Origin: Rhizobium ecuadorense
GTDB lineage: Bacteria; Pseudomonadota; Alphaproteobacteria; Rhizobiales; Rhizobiaceae
NCBI RefSeq assembly: GCF_001187535.1
Contig: NZ_LFIO01001065.1
Span: 62,001 to 126,000, forward strand
Reading direction: 5' to 3'
Length of the DNA: 64,000 nt
Position 1 is the first letter of the stretch. Each line of letters begins with the position of its first letter. Under the pieces are notes generated by a model, which had not been told where the DNA came from, made no database searches, and saw only the letters and a list, made by a program, of their open reading frames with translations. The translations under genes were made by a program, and so were the position numbers. Below are positions 53,205-61,500 of the stretch, in pieces.

Positions 53205-53777
53205 ATGACGACTCAGCAGAAAAAGCCTTCCACAGCTCGCCATGGCTTCAAGACCGGTGAATCGATCGTCTACCCCGCTCACGGCGTCGGTACCATCACC
53301 GCTATCGAAGAGCAAGAAGTTGCCGGCATGAAGCTCGAACTTTTCGTTATCGATTTCGAAAAGGACAAGATGCGCCTGAAGGTTCCGGTCGCCAAAGCGA
53401 TGAGCATCGGCATGCGCAAGCTTTCGGAAACGGATTTCGTCGAGCGTGCATTGAAGGTCGTGCAGGGCAAGGCGCGCGTCAAGCGCACCATGTGGTCCCG
53501 CCGCGCCCAGGAATATGATGCCAAGATCAATTCCGGCGATCTGATTTCCATCGCTGAAGTCGTGCGCGATCTCTATCGTGCCGAGAACCAGCCCGAACAG
53601 TCCTATTCCGAGCGCCAGCTTTATGAGGCTGCACTCGACCGCATGGCGCGCGAAATCGCCGCCGTCAACAAGATGTCGGAAACCGAAGCCGTCCGCCTCG
53701 TCGAGACCAATCTCAACAAGGGTCCGAAGCGCGGCAAGGCGATCGAAGAAGACGATTCGCAGGACGAAGCCGCCTAA
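53205..53777 (+). CDS. carD: CarD-family RNA polymerase-binding regulator
   Basis: A 190-residue global transcription factor. The N-terminal CarD/RID domain (GESIVYPAHGVGTITAIEEQEVAGMKLELFVIDF, residues 18-75) binds the RNA polymerase beta subunit, and the helical C-terminal domain stabilises open complexes at promoters, as in other CarD/CdnL proteins. The last part is acidic (EEDDSQDEAA). ATG 53205 is chosen; a TTG at 53196 is too close to the GGGAG site. It has a good terminator. Confidence 0.93.
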   Translation: MTTQQKKPSTARHGFKTGESIVYPAHGVGTITAIEEQEVAGMKLELFVIDFEKDKMRLKVPVAKAMSIGMRKLSETDFVERALKVVQGKARVKRTMWSRRAQEYDAKINSGDLISIAEVVRDLYRAENQPEQSYSERQLYEAALDRMAREIAAVNKMSETEAVRLVETNLNKGPKRGKAIEEDDSQDEAA

Positions 53778-53798
53778 GACGCTTCAGTTTTCCCCATC

Positions 53799-53827
53799 AA
53801 AAAACCCGGCGCAAGCCGGGTTTTTTA
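53799..53827 (+). terminator. Rho-independent terminator of carD
   Basis: A-tract, stem CCCGGC / GCCGGG with loop GCAA, then TTTTTT. The symmetric A and T tracts extend the stem to 12 bp. The next promoter motif starts 3 bp later. Confidence 0.9.
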
Positions 53828-53829
53828 TT

Positions 53830-53854
53830 GGAACTTTTTCCCGACTGCCGCGTT
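53830..53854 (+). promoter_or_regulatory. EcfG/RpoE2-type promoter before a 23-codon frame and rpoH2
   Basis: GGAAC at 53830-53834, 16 bp, then CGTT at 53851-53854: a full match to GGAAC-N16-CGTT. In Sinorhizobium rpoH2 is known to be under RpoE2 control, and this is the only such motif in front of rpoH2. The transcript would begin near 53862, about 290 bp before rpoH2. Confidence 0.7.
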
Positions 53855-53939
53855 TAACACACGTAATTGCGGACTGCTCGTGGGGCAAGGCCTCGACGGG
53901 CGAACTGCTATTCCGTCAATGTTCGATGAGGAGCGGATC

Positions 53940-54011
53940 ATGCCTTTTCAATATTGCCCATCCGGCAAGGTGAAGAAACAGGTCCAGCCCGGCCGTCTTA
54001 CCGGCACATGA
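53940..54011 (+). CDS. Possible 23-aa peptide in the rpoH2 leader
   Basis: MPFQYCPSGKVKKQVQPGRLTGT is encoded from ATG 53940 to TGA 54011. GAGGAG ends 6 bp before the ATG, an excellent ribosome site. The peptide is basic and has one Cys. It lies between an EcfG-type promoter and a hairpin in front of rpoH2, so it could be a stress peptide or a leader peptide whose translation affects read-through into rpoH2. Too short for a family call. Confidence 0.4.
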   Translation: MPFQYCPSGKVKKQVQPGRLTGT

Positions 54012-54024
54012 TGAAGAACTAGGG

Positions 54025-54058
54025 CCTCCCCCTGAAAAGTCCAGGGGCGAGGTCTTTA
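54025..54058 (+). terminator. Hairpin between the 23-codon frame and rpoH2
   Basis: CCTCCCCCTG (54025-54034) pairs with CAGGGG-C-GAGG (54042-54052) with a single bulged C, around the loop AAAAGTC, and is followed by TCTTTAT. It may terminate the short upstream transcript or attenuate read-through into rpoH2. Confidence 0.5.
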
Positions 54059-54152
54059 TGCATTCAGAACCCCATTCAGTCCGGACAGCGATGTGCCGGA
54101 AGGTGCGTTTTATTGTTCATTTAGGGCGAGAGGCCTGTTTCAGGAGATCGAA

Positions 54153-55016
54153 ATGAAGAACATGTCTGCAGACCGGCGCATGATCAAGATCGCGATGGCC
54201 GCCCCCTATCTCGCCCGTCAGGAAGAACACGATCTCGCCATCCGCTGGAAAGATCACGACGACCGCGGCGCGCGCAATCAGATTGCCATGGCCCATATGC
54301 GGCTCGTCATATCCATGGCGGGCAAGTTCCGCAATTTCGGCCTGCCAATGAGCGATCTCGTGCAGGAGGGTTATGTCGGCCTTCTGGAGGCTGCCGCCCG
54401 CTTCGAACCGGAACGCGACGTGCGCTTTTCCACCTATGCGAGCTGGTGGATCAGGGCGTCGATCCAGGATTATATCCTGCGCAACTGGTCGATCGTGCGC
54501 GGCGGCACGAGTTCGGCGCAGAAGGCACTGTTCTTCAATCTGCGCCGCCTGCGCGCCAAGCTCGCCAAGGGCGACACGCAGCTGACGCTGCAGTCCATTC
54601 ACCAGGAGATTGCCGCGGCGCTCGGCGTCAGCCTCGCCGATGTGCAGACCATGGATGCCAGGCTTTCCGGCAACGACGCCTCGCTGCAGGCGCCTTCGGT
54701 CTCCGGCGATGCCGAGAGCGCGGAGAAGATGGACTTTCTCGTCAGCGATGATCCTCTGCCGGACGAGCAGGTTTCCAACATGATCGACGGCGAGCGCCGC
54801 CGCATCTGGCTCGCCTCGGCCCTGAAACATCTCAACGAACGCGAGATGAAGATCATCAGCGCCCGGCGTCTGGCCGAAGACGGCGCCACGCTCGAAGAAC
54901 TCGGCGCCGATCTTGGTATTTCCAAGGAACGTGTGCGACAGATCGAAAGCCGGGCGATGGAGAAGCTCCGCAGCGCACTGGTCAGCGCTGATCCGCACAT
55001 GGCGGCCTACGCTTAG
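54153..55016 (+). CDS. rpoH2: RNA polymerase sigma-32 factor, RpoH2 type
   Basis: A 287-residue heat-shock-type sigma factor. Region 2 is conserved (DLVQEGYVGLLEAAARFEPERDVRFSTYASWWIRASIQDYIL), the RpoH box QKALFFNLRRLRAKL follows it, and region 4 ends in LEELGADLGISKERVRQIESRAMEKLR. The N-terminus RRMIKIAMAAPYLARQEEHDLAIRW fits the RpoH2 branch of rhizobia, not RpoH1. CAGGAG is 6 bp before the ATG at 54153. In rhizobia RpoH2 serves osmotic and oxidative stress under an ECF general-stress sigma. Its former terminator is split by an insertion sequence. Confidence 0.92.
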   Translation: MKNMSADRRMIKIAMAAPYLARQEEHDLAIRWKDHDDRGARNQIAMAHMRLVISMAGKFRNFGLPMSDLVQEGYVGLLEAAARFEPERDVRFSTYASWWIRASIQDYILRNWSIVRGGTSSAQKALFFNLRRLRAKLAKGDTQLTLQSIHQEIAAALGVSLADVQTMDARLSGNDASLQAPSVSGDAESAEKMDFLVSDDPLPDEQVSNMIDGERRRIWLASALKHLNEREMKIISARRLAEDGATLEELGADLGISKERVRQIESRAMEKLRSALVSADPHMAAYA

Positions 55017-55093
55017 ACAAGCGCTACAGCGCCCGTAACGCCTCGAAAGACGCAGGGCGCGGTAAACCTCATTCTCCTCCAGCAGCACTGACT

Positions 55094-55113
55094 GGCCCGG
55101 CGCAAGCCGGGCT
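55094..55113. repeat. Left 20-bp direct repeat flanking the IS
   Basis: GGCCCGGC-GCAA-GCCGGGCT, itself a hairpin, is identical to the copy at 56641-56660 on the other side of the insertion sequence. This copy lacks the T-tract. Confidence 0.85.
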
Positions 55114-56640
55114 CAGACCGCTGACAAACCCGTCGATTTTTCGGCGGGTTTTGTTTTTTGCGGATTGCGGTTTTTGGGCGGGGTTATATTTGCGGGTCGA
55201 AGAAGGGCTTGTGCGCTCACGCCAGGCTCGGTTTGGGAGCCTTTGTGAGCGCCATTGCGATCTTCTTGATGTTTTGGGCGGCGGCGGCCAGCAGGCACTG
55301 GCATGCGACGCGGGTGAGACTTCGGAAGCGGGCATAGCGATGCCCGTGAAGCTGCTTGGCATCGGCAAATGATCGCTCGACCGTCTCCTTTCGCCGCTTG
55401 TAGATGGCCTTGCCCCAAGGCGTGAGGCGGTGGGCGTCGGTGCGCTGACGGGCCTCGGCCCAGACATGGCGGGTGATGGTGCGTTCCGCCTTGGCGTTAT
55501 TGGTGCAGGAGGCCAGCAACGGGCAGGTGCGGCAGATGGCCGGATCCGAGCGGTAGTGGCGATAACCGTTGCGGTCAGTGGTGGCATAGGCGAGCAGTTG
55601 GCCTTCGGGGCAGCGGTAGCCGTCTGTCTCGGGCTCATAGTCGAACTTCGACTTGCGCATCATGCCGTCCTTGGGCGGTGTCGGATTGCGGTAGCCGGTG
55701 ACACCGAGAATCGTGCGATCTTCAAGACCCTTGGCGATGCCGGATGTGGCATAGCCGGCATCCAGCCCGACAGCACCGACCTCGAAGCTGAAGCGCTGAC
55801 GCTGGCGGTCCAGCCGGTCGAGATAGACGATGCTGTCATGCACATTGGCGGGCGTCACATGGGTGTCGGTGATGATCGCAAGCTTGCCATCCACCGTGCG
55901 GTGATCGAGGTAGAAGAAGCCCTTCGGCTTGCCGTCACGCACCATGTAGCCGCTGTCGGGATCGGTGCGCGACACCTTGGTTTCCTTCACCTCCGGCTCG
56001 CGCTCCTTTTGCTTCAAGGGCTTTTGGCCATGCAGTGTTCGCTCGGCCTCAATCGCCCGGTCGAGATCGGCCCAGTAGTCGGAGCGTGACTTGGCAATCA
56101 TCGCCAGGTCGTATTTGCCCTTGTTGGCATTGGCCTTCAGGTGGGTCGAGTCCGTATAGAGCACCGTACCGTCGACCAGCCCATGGCCGATGGCCTGCTC
56201 GACGATATGGTCAAAAATGTCCTGGGCGACCGAGGTGTCGTTGAAACGCCGGCGGCGGTTTTGGGACAGCGTCGAGGCGTCAAACACACCATCCGTCAGC
56301 TTCATCTGCAAGAACCAGCGATAGGCGACGTTCACCTCGATCTCGCGCACCAACTGTCGCTCTGAGCGCACCCCGAACAGGTAGCCGATGAACAGAGCCT
56401 TGAACATCAAGGTCGGATCGAGCGGCGGCCGGCCGTTGTCGGCGCAATAAAGGCCGGCAACGCGGTCATGGATGAAGGACAAGTCGATCGCCGCGTCGAT
56501 CTTGCGCAGCAGGTGATCCTTCGGAACCAGGCTGTCGAGCGTCACCATCTCAAGAGCCGTCTGGGAAGGGGAAGGTTTCTTCAACATGTCCCACAGAATC
56601 ACAAAACCCCCAGCTATGCCAGGGGTTTGTCAGCAGTCTG
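55114..56640 (-). mobile_element. IS1182-family insertion sequence, complete, 1527 bp
   Basis: The ends are inverted repeats: CAGACCGCTGACAAACCC at 55114-55131 against CAGACTGCTGACAAACCC read inward from 56640, one mismatch in 18. It carries one intact transposase gene on the minus strand. It is flanked by 20-bp direct repeats that make up a terminator stem-loop. An intact frame and perfect flanking repeats suggest recent insertion. Confidence 0.9.
55217..56602 (-). CDS. IS1182-family DDE transposase
   Basis: A 461-residue transposase. The N-terminal LVPKDHLLRKIDAAIDLSFIHDRV region is the family's DNA-binding part. The DDE residues are in LYTDSTHLKANANKGK, VGLDAGYATSG and KETVERSFADAKQLHGHRYAR. 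A CPEGQ/ICRTCPLLASCTN cysteine cluster lies before the last catalytic Glu, as is usual in IS1182. The gene fills the element. There is no frameshift or internal stop, so it is probably active. Confidence 0.95.
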   Translation of the reverse strand: MILWDMLKKPSPSQTALEMVTLDSLVPKDHLLRKIDAAIDLSFIHDRVAGLYCADNGRPPLDPTLMFKALFIGYLFGVRSERQLVREIEVNVAYRWFLQMKLTDGVFDASTLSQNRRRRFNDTSVAQDIFDHIVEQAIGHGLVDGTVLYTDSTHLKANANKGKYDLAMIAKSRSDYWADLDRAIEAERTLHGQKPLKQKEREPEVKETKVSRTDPDSGYMVRDGKPKGFFYLDHRTVDGKLAIITDTHVTPANVHDSIVYLDRLDRQRQRFSFEVGAVGLDAGYATSGIAKGLEDRTILGVTGYRNPTPPKDGMMRKSKFDYEPETDGYRCPEGQLLAYATTDRNGYRHYRSDPAICRTCPLLASCTNNAKAERTITRHVWAEARQRTDAHRLTPWGKAIYKRRKETVERSFADAKQLHGHRYARFRSLTRVACQCLLAAAAQNIKKIAMALTKAPKPSLA

Positions 56641-56668
56641 GGCCCGGCGCAAGCCGGGCTATTTTTTA
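56641..56668 (+). terminator. Displaced rpoH2 terminator, right copy of the 20-bp repeat
   Basis: GGCCCGGC-GCAA-GCCGGGCT (56641-56660) followed by ATTTTTT, a proper plus-strand terminator. Before the IS arrived it stood 77 bp after the rpoH2 stop; now the stem is duplicated and only this far copy keeps the T-tract. Confidence 0.8.
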
Positions 56669-58210
56669 TTCGGCGATGATCTTGACGCGATCGCCTGGCG
56701 AAACGGCTGCACCGGTGGGCAGGGCATTGATGAGTTTGAAGAGATCGAGCTTGCGGTCGGTGCCCATCATGCGGGCAGCGAGCGTCGAGATGTTTTCACC
56801 CGGCCGGACGGTGACAACGCGGATGCGCAGCGGCTTCAGCGAGGCTGCCTCTGCCGGCGTCATGCGCCGGAAACTCGCGCGCAGGACATTGGCCGTCGGC
56901 TCAAGGGCGTCGCTGCCCTTCGGCACGGCGGTCAGGAAACGGAAGATCTGCGAATTGTTGCGGATGACGGTGACATCGAAATCCCAGCGATCGGCGCTTG
57001 CGCGCGCGGTGGCCGCTTCCATGCCGTTGATGGTGACCGGCTGGATGGTCGACGGGTCGAGACCGGTCACCCAGCCGCTGGAGATATAGTTGGTGAGGCT
57101 CTGGTTCTGATTGTCGGCGACGCCGTCGAAGCGGACGGCGATGTCGTTCGGGCCGGTGGCCATCACCGCTTCGACCTTGTTGTCGATGTGGAAATCAGGC
57201 GGCACGTCGAAACGGATGCCGAGGCCGCCATGCAGGAAGGTCTGGCCGCGCACATAGCCTTCCTCGGGGCTGTCGCCGTAGAGCAGGCCGTCTATGCCGT
57301 CGAGATAATAGTCGCGACCCTTGTCGCCGACCGAACCTTCCTGGCCGAAGGCGCGCGCATGGGTGCGGGCAAGCTCGATGCGCTGCGCCGAATTCGGATG
57401 GCTGGACAGGAAGTCCAGGCTCTGGTCGGCTTCCGGATCGACCGACATGAAGCGGCTGTACGCGGCCATGGAATCGAGGAAGCGGGCGGCGGCATAGGGG
57501 TCGTAGCCGGCTTCGCCGAGCATGCGCACGCCGATGACATCGGCCTGCAGCTCCTGCTGGCGGGAGAAGGCGGCGAGCCGCAGCTTGCCGCGGGCCAGCG
57601 CCTGCTTGCCGGCGATATCGCTGGAGAGGACCTCGGCGACGACGCGGCTGGCGATGACCTCGGCCTCTTCGCGCTTCTGCCGCTCGATGCCGTGGTTCGC
57701 CGTCACGTGGCCCATCTCGTGCGACAGCACGGCGGCGACCTCGGAGGCGTCGTTGGCCAGCGCGAGCAGGCCGCGGGTGACGTAGAGATAACCGCCCGGC
57801 AGCGCAAAGGCGTTGATCGCCGGCGAATTCAGGATGGTGATGCGGTAGGACTGGCTCGGATTTTCCGACACCGCCGTCAGCGCGCCGGCGATACGGGCGA
57901 CGAGGCGTTCGGTCTTGGCATCCTTGTATTCGCCGCCGTAGCTTGCCACGATGCGCGGATGTTCGCGGGCGCCCATCGCCGCGCGCGGGTCGTTCTTCTG
58001 CACCTCGTCGACGATCTGCGGATTGGAAGAAGGCGAGACGCTCGGTTGATAGGATTGCTCGATCAGCGTTTGACAGCCATTCAGCGCCATTGCGACGGCC
58101 GAAAGCAGCATCAGGCGACGCGCGATGCGCCGCGGCGCGGAGACGGCATCACTGGAAAGCGCGGGCGATTTCCACGTCGTCAAGCTGTCCAGTCTGGTTC
58201 TCCGCATCAT
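56666..58210 (-). CDS. M48-family metalloprotease lipoprotein with LysM-like domain
   Basis: A 514-residue periplasmic zinc protease, BepA/YfgC-like. After an Arg-rich start, residues 31-46 (RRLMLLSAVAMALNGC) form a lipoprotein signal with Cys46. The zinc site is HEMGH at 164-168 with the third ligand in RQQELQADVIGVRML. Tetratricopeptide-like helices follow. Near the end RVVTVRPGENISTLAARMMG...VSPGDRVKIIAE is a LysM-like peptidoglycan-binding domain. Probable role: outer-membrane protein quality control. ATG 58210 is chosen; the frame is open 108 codons further but without protein character. Confidence 0.87.
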   Translation of the reverse strand: MMRRTRLDSLTTWKSPALSSDAVSAPRRIARRLMLLSAVAMALNGCQTLIEQSYQPSVSPSSNPQIVDEVQKNDPRAAMGAREHPRIVASYGGEYKDAKTERLVARIAGALTAVSENPSQSYRITILNSPAINAFALPGGYLYVTRGLLALANDASEVAAVLSHEMGHVTANHGIERQKREEAEVIASRVVAEVLSSDIAGKQALARGKLRLAAFSRQQELQADVIGVRMLGEAGYDPYAAARFLDSMAAYSRFMSVDPEADQSLDFLSSHPNSAQRIELARTHARAFGQEGSVGDKGRDYYLDGIDGLLYGDSPEEGYVRGQTFLHGGLGIRFDVPPDFHIDNKVEAVMATGPNDIAVRFDGVADNQNQSLTNYISSGWVTGLDPSTIQPVTINGMEAATARASADRWDFDVTVIRNNSQIFRFLTAVPKGSDALEPTANVLRASFRRMTPAEAASLKPLRIRVVTVRPGENISTLAARMMGTDRKLDLFKLINALPTGAAVSPGDRVKIIAE

Positions 58211-58596
58211 GTCGCTATTTTGCCGGTTTGCCGCAGATTGGCACCGACCGTGGCAAGGGGATTCAACGGGTACGCACCCCTGATCTCGCACTGCACAATC
58301 GGCCGATACAAGTCCTTGCTGTAGCTGATTTACGCATCGGTTGCATAGCGAGACTCTGCTTAAATGTGGCGGCGTTGCATTTTGGCAAGCCTCGTGCGTC
58401 GAGGCCTTCCTTCGCTCGGATGAAATTATGGCGAAAGTTCCGTCACAAAGCCGAGATTCGTTGGCGGCGCAGAAAAAGAACGGGGTGATTGAAGCAACCG
58501 AGCCGACAGCGGCGGCAATGCGAGAAAATTGCAATCCTTGATAGCTGCTCTGTGGAAGCCAACGCCTTGGGATAAGGATCCGCGGCTCCGATTCGG
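58211..58596. other. 386-bp gap between the M48 and MFS genes
   Basis: No convincing gene. A plus-strand frame of 37-66 codons at 58341-58541 has no ribosome site. I see no clear terminator hairpin for the MFS gene and no certain promoter for the protease gene. Confidence 0.4.
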
Positions 58597-60135
58597 TTAT
58601 TCCGCGGCTTCCGCCGTCGTCGGTTGCGGCATCTTCACTTCACCGGCGCGAGGCAGCTGCACAGGTTTCAGCATGATGGCGGCGGTAAGGCCGATCAGCG
58701 CAATGGCGCAGGCGGTCATGAAGAGCGGCGAGAAGGCGGCGGCATAGATATCGGCGACGGCCTGGCGGCTCGCTTCGGGAAGGGAAGCCATCATCTTCGG
58801 CGTCAGCTGCTCGATATCGGCGACACCGGGGATTGAGACGCCGACCTTGCCGAGCCCGGAAGCGACGATGGCGCCATAGATGGAGATGGCGATCGACGCG
58901 CCTCCCATGCGCGACAGCGTCACCGAGCCGGTGGCGGCGCCGACGTCGCGGGCAGGCGCTGCATTCTGCACGCCGATGACCGGAACTTGCTGGGCAAGGC
59001 CGATGCCGATGCCATGCAGCATCATGATCGCGCCGATGAAAACGATCGGCGTTCCCGCATGGATCTGCGACATCAGTGCGAAGGCGATGGCGCTGCAGCT
59101 CAGGCTTGCAATGGCGAAGGGCTTGTAGCGCCCCGTCTTCGAGATGATCCGGCCCGCCGACAGCGATCCGCAGACCAGGCCGCCAGTAAGAAGGATGAAG
59201 AGAAGGCCGGCGGCAGAGGGCGAAAGGCCGGTGGTGGTCTGCAGAAAGAGCGCGAGATAGTTGACCATTCCGATGGCGATAGCGCCGCCCATGATCGAGA
59301 TCAACAAGAGCAGGCTGAAGGTCGAATTGCGAAAGAGTTCCAGCGGCACGATCGGCTCCGGCGCGCGGCGCTCGACGAATACCCAGGTGACGGCGCAGAC
59401 GACGCCGAAGGCGACGATGGCGATACTCTGCGGCGAGACCAATGCGCCGAACAATTCGCTGCTGTCGGTGGCGAGCACGATGCTGGTCGTCGTCAGGGCG
59501 AGCAGCAGCGCACCGGCATAATCGATCCTGGGGCGGCGATGCGGCTTGCGATAGGGCAGCATGAAGGCGAGACCGGTAAGGACGAGGACGCCGATCGGCA
59601 CGTTGACGAGGAAGATCGAGCGCCAGCCGAAAAGATCGCTCATCGTGCCGCCGAGCACCGGACCGATCGCGCCCGACGCCATCAGCACCAGACTGGAATA
59701 ACTCTGGTAACGCGCCCGCTCGCGCGGCTCGAACAGATCGGCGTTGACGGCGAAGATCGACACCATGATGCCGCCGCCGCCAAGACCCTGCAGCACGCGG
59801 GCGGCGATCAGCGTGTTCATCGAGACCGCGAGGCCGCAGACCGCCGAGCCGACGGTGAAGATCATGATCGCCGTCATCATCACATATTTGCGGCCGAAGA
59901 GATCGCCGAGCTTGCCATAAAGCGGCATGACGGCGCTCAGCGACAGGAGATAGGCCGAGCCGATCCAGCCGAAACGCTCGAGATGGCCGAATTCGCCGAC
60001 GATCGTCGGCAGCGCCGTGGAAACGATCTGATTATCCAGCGTCGCCATGAACATGGCCGTCATCAGGAAGAAAAAGAGGATAAGCCGGCGACGGGGATCC
60101 GTCACGAGCGGCGCAGGCGCGAGTTGCATGTCCAT
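58597..60135 (-). CDS. MFS multidrug exporter, DHA2 (14-helix) family
   Basis: A 512-residue inner-membrane drug-proton antiporter of the EmrB/QacA group. Helix 1 carries FMATLDNQIVSTALPTIVGEF (motif D1 with the acidic residue); motif A is GKLGDLFGRKYVM; RVLQGLGGGGIMVSIF is motif B; SGAIGPVLGGTMSDLFGWRSIFLVNVPIG is motif C, which marks exporters. Fourteen helices are predicted. A MarR-type gene is divergent, with a palindrome between them, so its expression is probably relieved by the drug ligand. No membrane-fusion partner is next to it. Confidence 0.9.
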   Translation of the reverse strand: MDMQLAPAPLVTDPRRRLILFFFLMTAMFMATLDNQIVSTALPTIVGEFGHLERFGWIGSAYLLSLSAVMPLYGKLGDLFGRKYVMMTAIMIFTVGSAVCGLAVSMNTLIAARVLQGLGGGGIMVSIFAVNADLFEPRERARYQSYSSLVLMASGAIGPVLGGTMSDLFGWRSIFLVNVPIGVLVLTGLAFMLPYRKPHRRPRIDYAGALLLALTTTSIVLATDSSELFGALVSPQSIAIVAFGVVCAVTWVFVERRAPEPIVPLELFRNSTFSLLLLISIMGGAIAIGMVNYLALFLQTTTGLSPSAAGLLFILLTGGLVCGSLSAGRIISKTGRYKPFAIASLSCSAIAFALMSQIHAGTPIVFIGAIMMLHGIGIGLAQQVPVIGVQNAAPARDVGAATGSVTLSRMGGASIAISIYGAIVASGLGKVGVSIPGVADIEQLTPKMMASLPEASRQAVADIYAAAFSPLFMTACAIALIGLTAAIMLKPVQLPRAGEVKMPQPTTAEAAE

Positions 60136-60166
60136 GGGAGCATCATTCCGATCTGATGGATAATTT

Positions 60167-60183
60167 ATGTGCTATCAGCATAT
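60167..60183. promoter_or_regulatory. Candidate MarR operator, ATnTGCT-N3-AGCAnAT
   Basis: A 17-bp imperfect palindrome between the divergent exporter and MarR-type genes, 32 bp from the exporter start and 69 bp from the regulator start. Size and symmetry suit a MarR dimer. Confidence 0.5.
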
Positions 60184-60251
60184 AGTTGTCAATGGCACAT
60201 TAATGACATCGGCATATTCAATTTCTGCTTCCGCTCTGTTATGCTGTCGTC

Positions 60252-60779
60252 ATGAATGAAGCCCTGACCAGGATCCTGTCCAACAGCCCGGCCGAGCCGG
60301 ACGACGAAAACGTGTCTCTCATCGGCCGGAGCATGGCGCGTATGCGGCTGATGACCGGGCGGCGGCTGATCGGCCGGCTGGCCATCCAGAGCGCCGCACC
60401 GGGTCTCGAGCTTTCGCATCTCGATGTGCTCGATGCCGTGCGCAGGGCGCAGCCTGCCGGCGAGGTGACGGTCGGCCTGATCGCGGAGATGCTGCGCATC
60501 GATCCGTCGCGGGCAAGCCGGGTGGTGGCCGAGATGGTGACCCGCAACGTGCTGCGCCGCGAGGCCTCGCAGGCCGATGCGCGGCGGATCGTCGTCGTCA
60601 TGACGGCGACGGGCGAGGCGTTGCTTGCAGAAATCCGCGCACAGAAAATTGCGATCATCTCCGAGATCGTTTCCGATTGGCCCGAAGAGGATGTCGATCG
60701 CTTCGCGACCCTGTTCGATCGTTTCATCGGCGGTTACGAGGCGATCTTCCTGTCGCGCGATAAGGATACGCCGGGCTGA
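60252..60779 (+). CDS. MarR family transcriptional regulator
   Basis: A 175-residue winged-helix repressor. Helix-turn-helix and wing are in EVTVGLIAEMLRIDPSRASRVVAEMVTRNVLRREASQADARRIVVVMTATG (residues 73-125). Flanking helices form the dimer interface. It is divergent from the MFS exporter, the classical arrangement for drug-responsive control. The ribosome site is weak. The thiamine diphosphokinase gene follows 67 bp later and may be read through. Confidence 0.88.
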   Translation: MNEALTRILSNSPAEPDDENVSLIGRSMARMRLMTGRRLIGRLAIQSAAPGLELSHLDVLDAVRRAQPAGEVTVGLIAEMLRIDPSRASRVVAEMVTRNVLRREASQADARRIVVVMTATGEALLAEIRAQKIAIISEIVSDWPEEDVDRFATLFDRFIGGYEAIFLSRDKDTPG

Positions 60780-60846
60780 GGTGAACGCGGCGGATCGGTC
60801 GTCGCCCCTTCCCCTCCACCCCCCGTTTGCGCTAAGGGCAATGCCC

Positions 60847-61497
60847 ATGAGCCAATCCACCTTCACCATTCTGCTCGGCGGCGAACTCAGCCTGACGGAA
60901 CGCCTGCACCGTGCTGTCGGCGGCAGCCGCTTCATCGCGGCCGATGGCGGCATGCGGCATGCGGCGGCACTCGGTGTCACGCCGGAGCTCTGGGTCGGCG
61001 ATTTCGATTCGACGCCTGATGATCTCGAGGGTGCCTTTCCCGATGTACCGAAACAGCCCTATCCCAAGGCAAAGGCGGCGACGGACGGCGAAATCGCCGT
61101 GTCGGAAGCAATCGCGCGGGGTGCGCGGCGGCTGATCCTGGCCGGAGCACTTGGCGGCGAACGCTCGGACCACGCGCTTCAGCATCTGCTGTCGGCGGTC
61201 AGCCTGGCGGAAGAGGGTTTCGATGTGCTGCTGACCTCGGGCAAGGAGGAGGCTGTGCCGCTGCTCGTCGGTGCAATCGAACTGGACCTGCCCAAGGACA
61301 GCCTGGTTTCCGTGCTCGGGTTCAGCGAGCTGACCGGGCTTTGCATCGACAATGCGCGTTATCCGCTGGCGGATTTCCATCTGCCTTTCGGCTCGTCGCG
61401 CACCATTTCCAATGTCGCGGAAGGCAAGGTTCGCTTTTCGCTCCGCAGCGGCCGGGCGATCGTGCTCGCCAGGCCCTATGATTTTTCCGGAGTCTGA
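60847..61497 (+). CDS. Thiamine diphosphokinase
   Basis: A 216-residue cytosolic enzyme that makes thiamine diphosphate from thiamine and ATP. ADGGMRHAAALGVTPELWVGDFDS is the ATP/metal-binding block, KAATDGEIAV lies near the active site, and GALGGERSDHALQHL is the second signature. ATG 60847 is used, with AAGGGC 8 bp upstream; the ATG at 60841 is too close to that site. The ABC-F gene starts 3 bp after its stop. Confidence 0.9.
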   Translation: MSQSTFTILLGGELSLTERLHRAVGGSRFIAADGGMRHAAALGVTPELWVGDFDSTPDDLEGAFPDVPKQPYPKAKAATDGEIAVSEAIARGARRLILAGALGGERSDHALQHLLSAVSLAEEGFDVLLTSGKEEAVPLLVGAIELDLPKDSLVSVLGFSELTGLCIDNARYPLADFHLPFGSSRTISNVAEGKVRFSLRSGRAIVLARPYDFSGV

Positions 61498-61500
61498 TTT

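Noticed and set aside
58341..58541. 37-66 codon plus-strand frame between the protease and MFS genes
   Set aside because: No Shine-Dalgarno at either possible start and no recognisable features.
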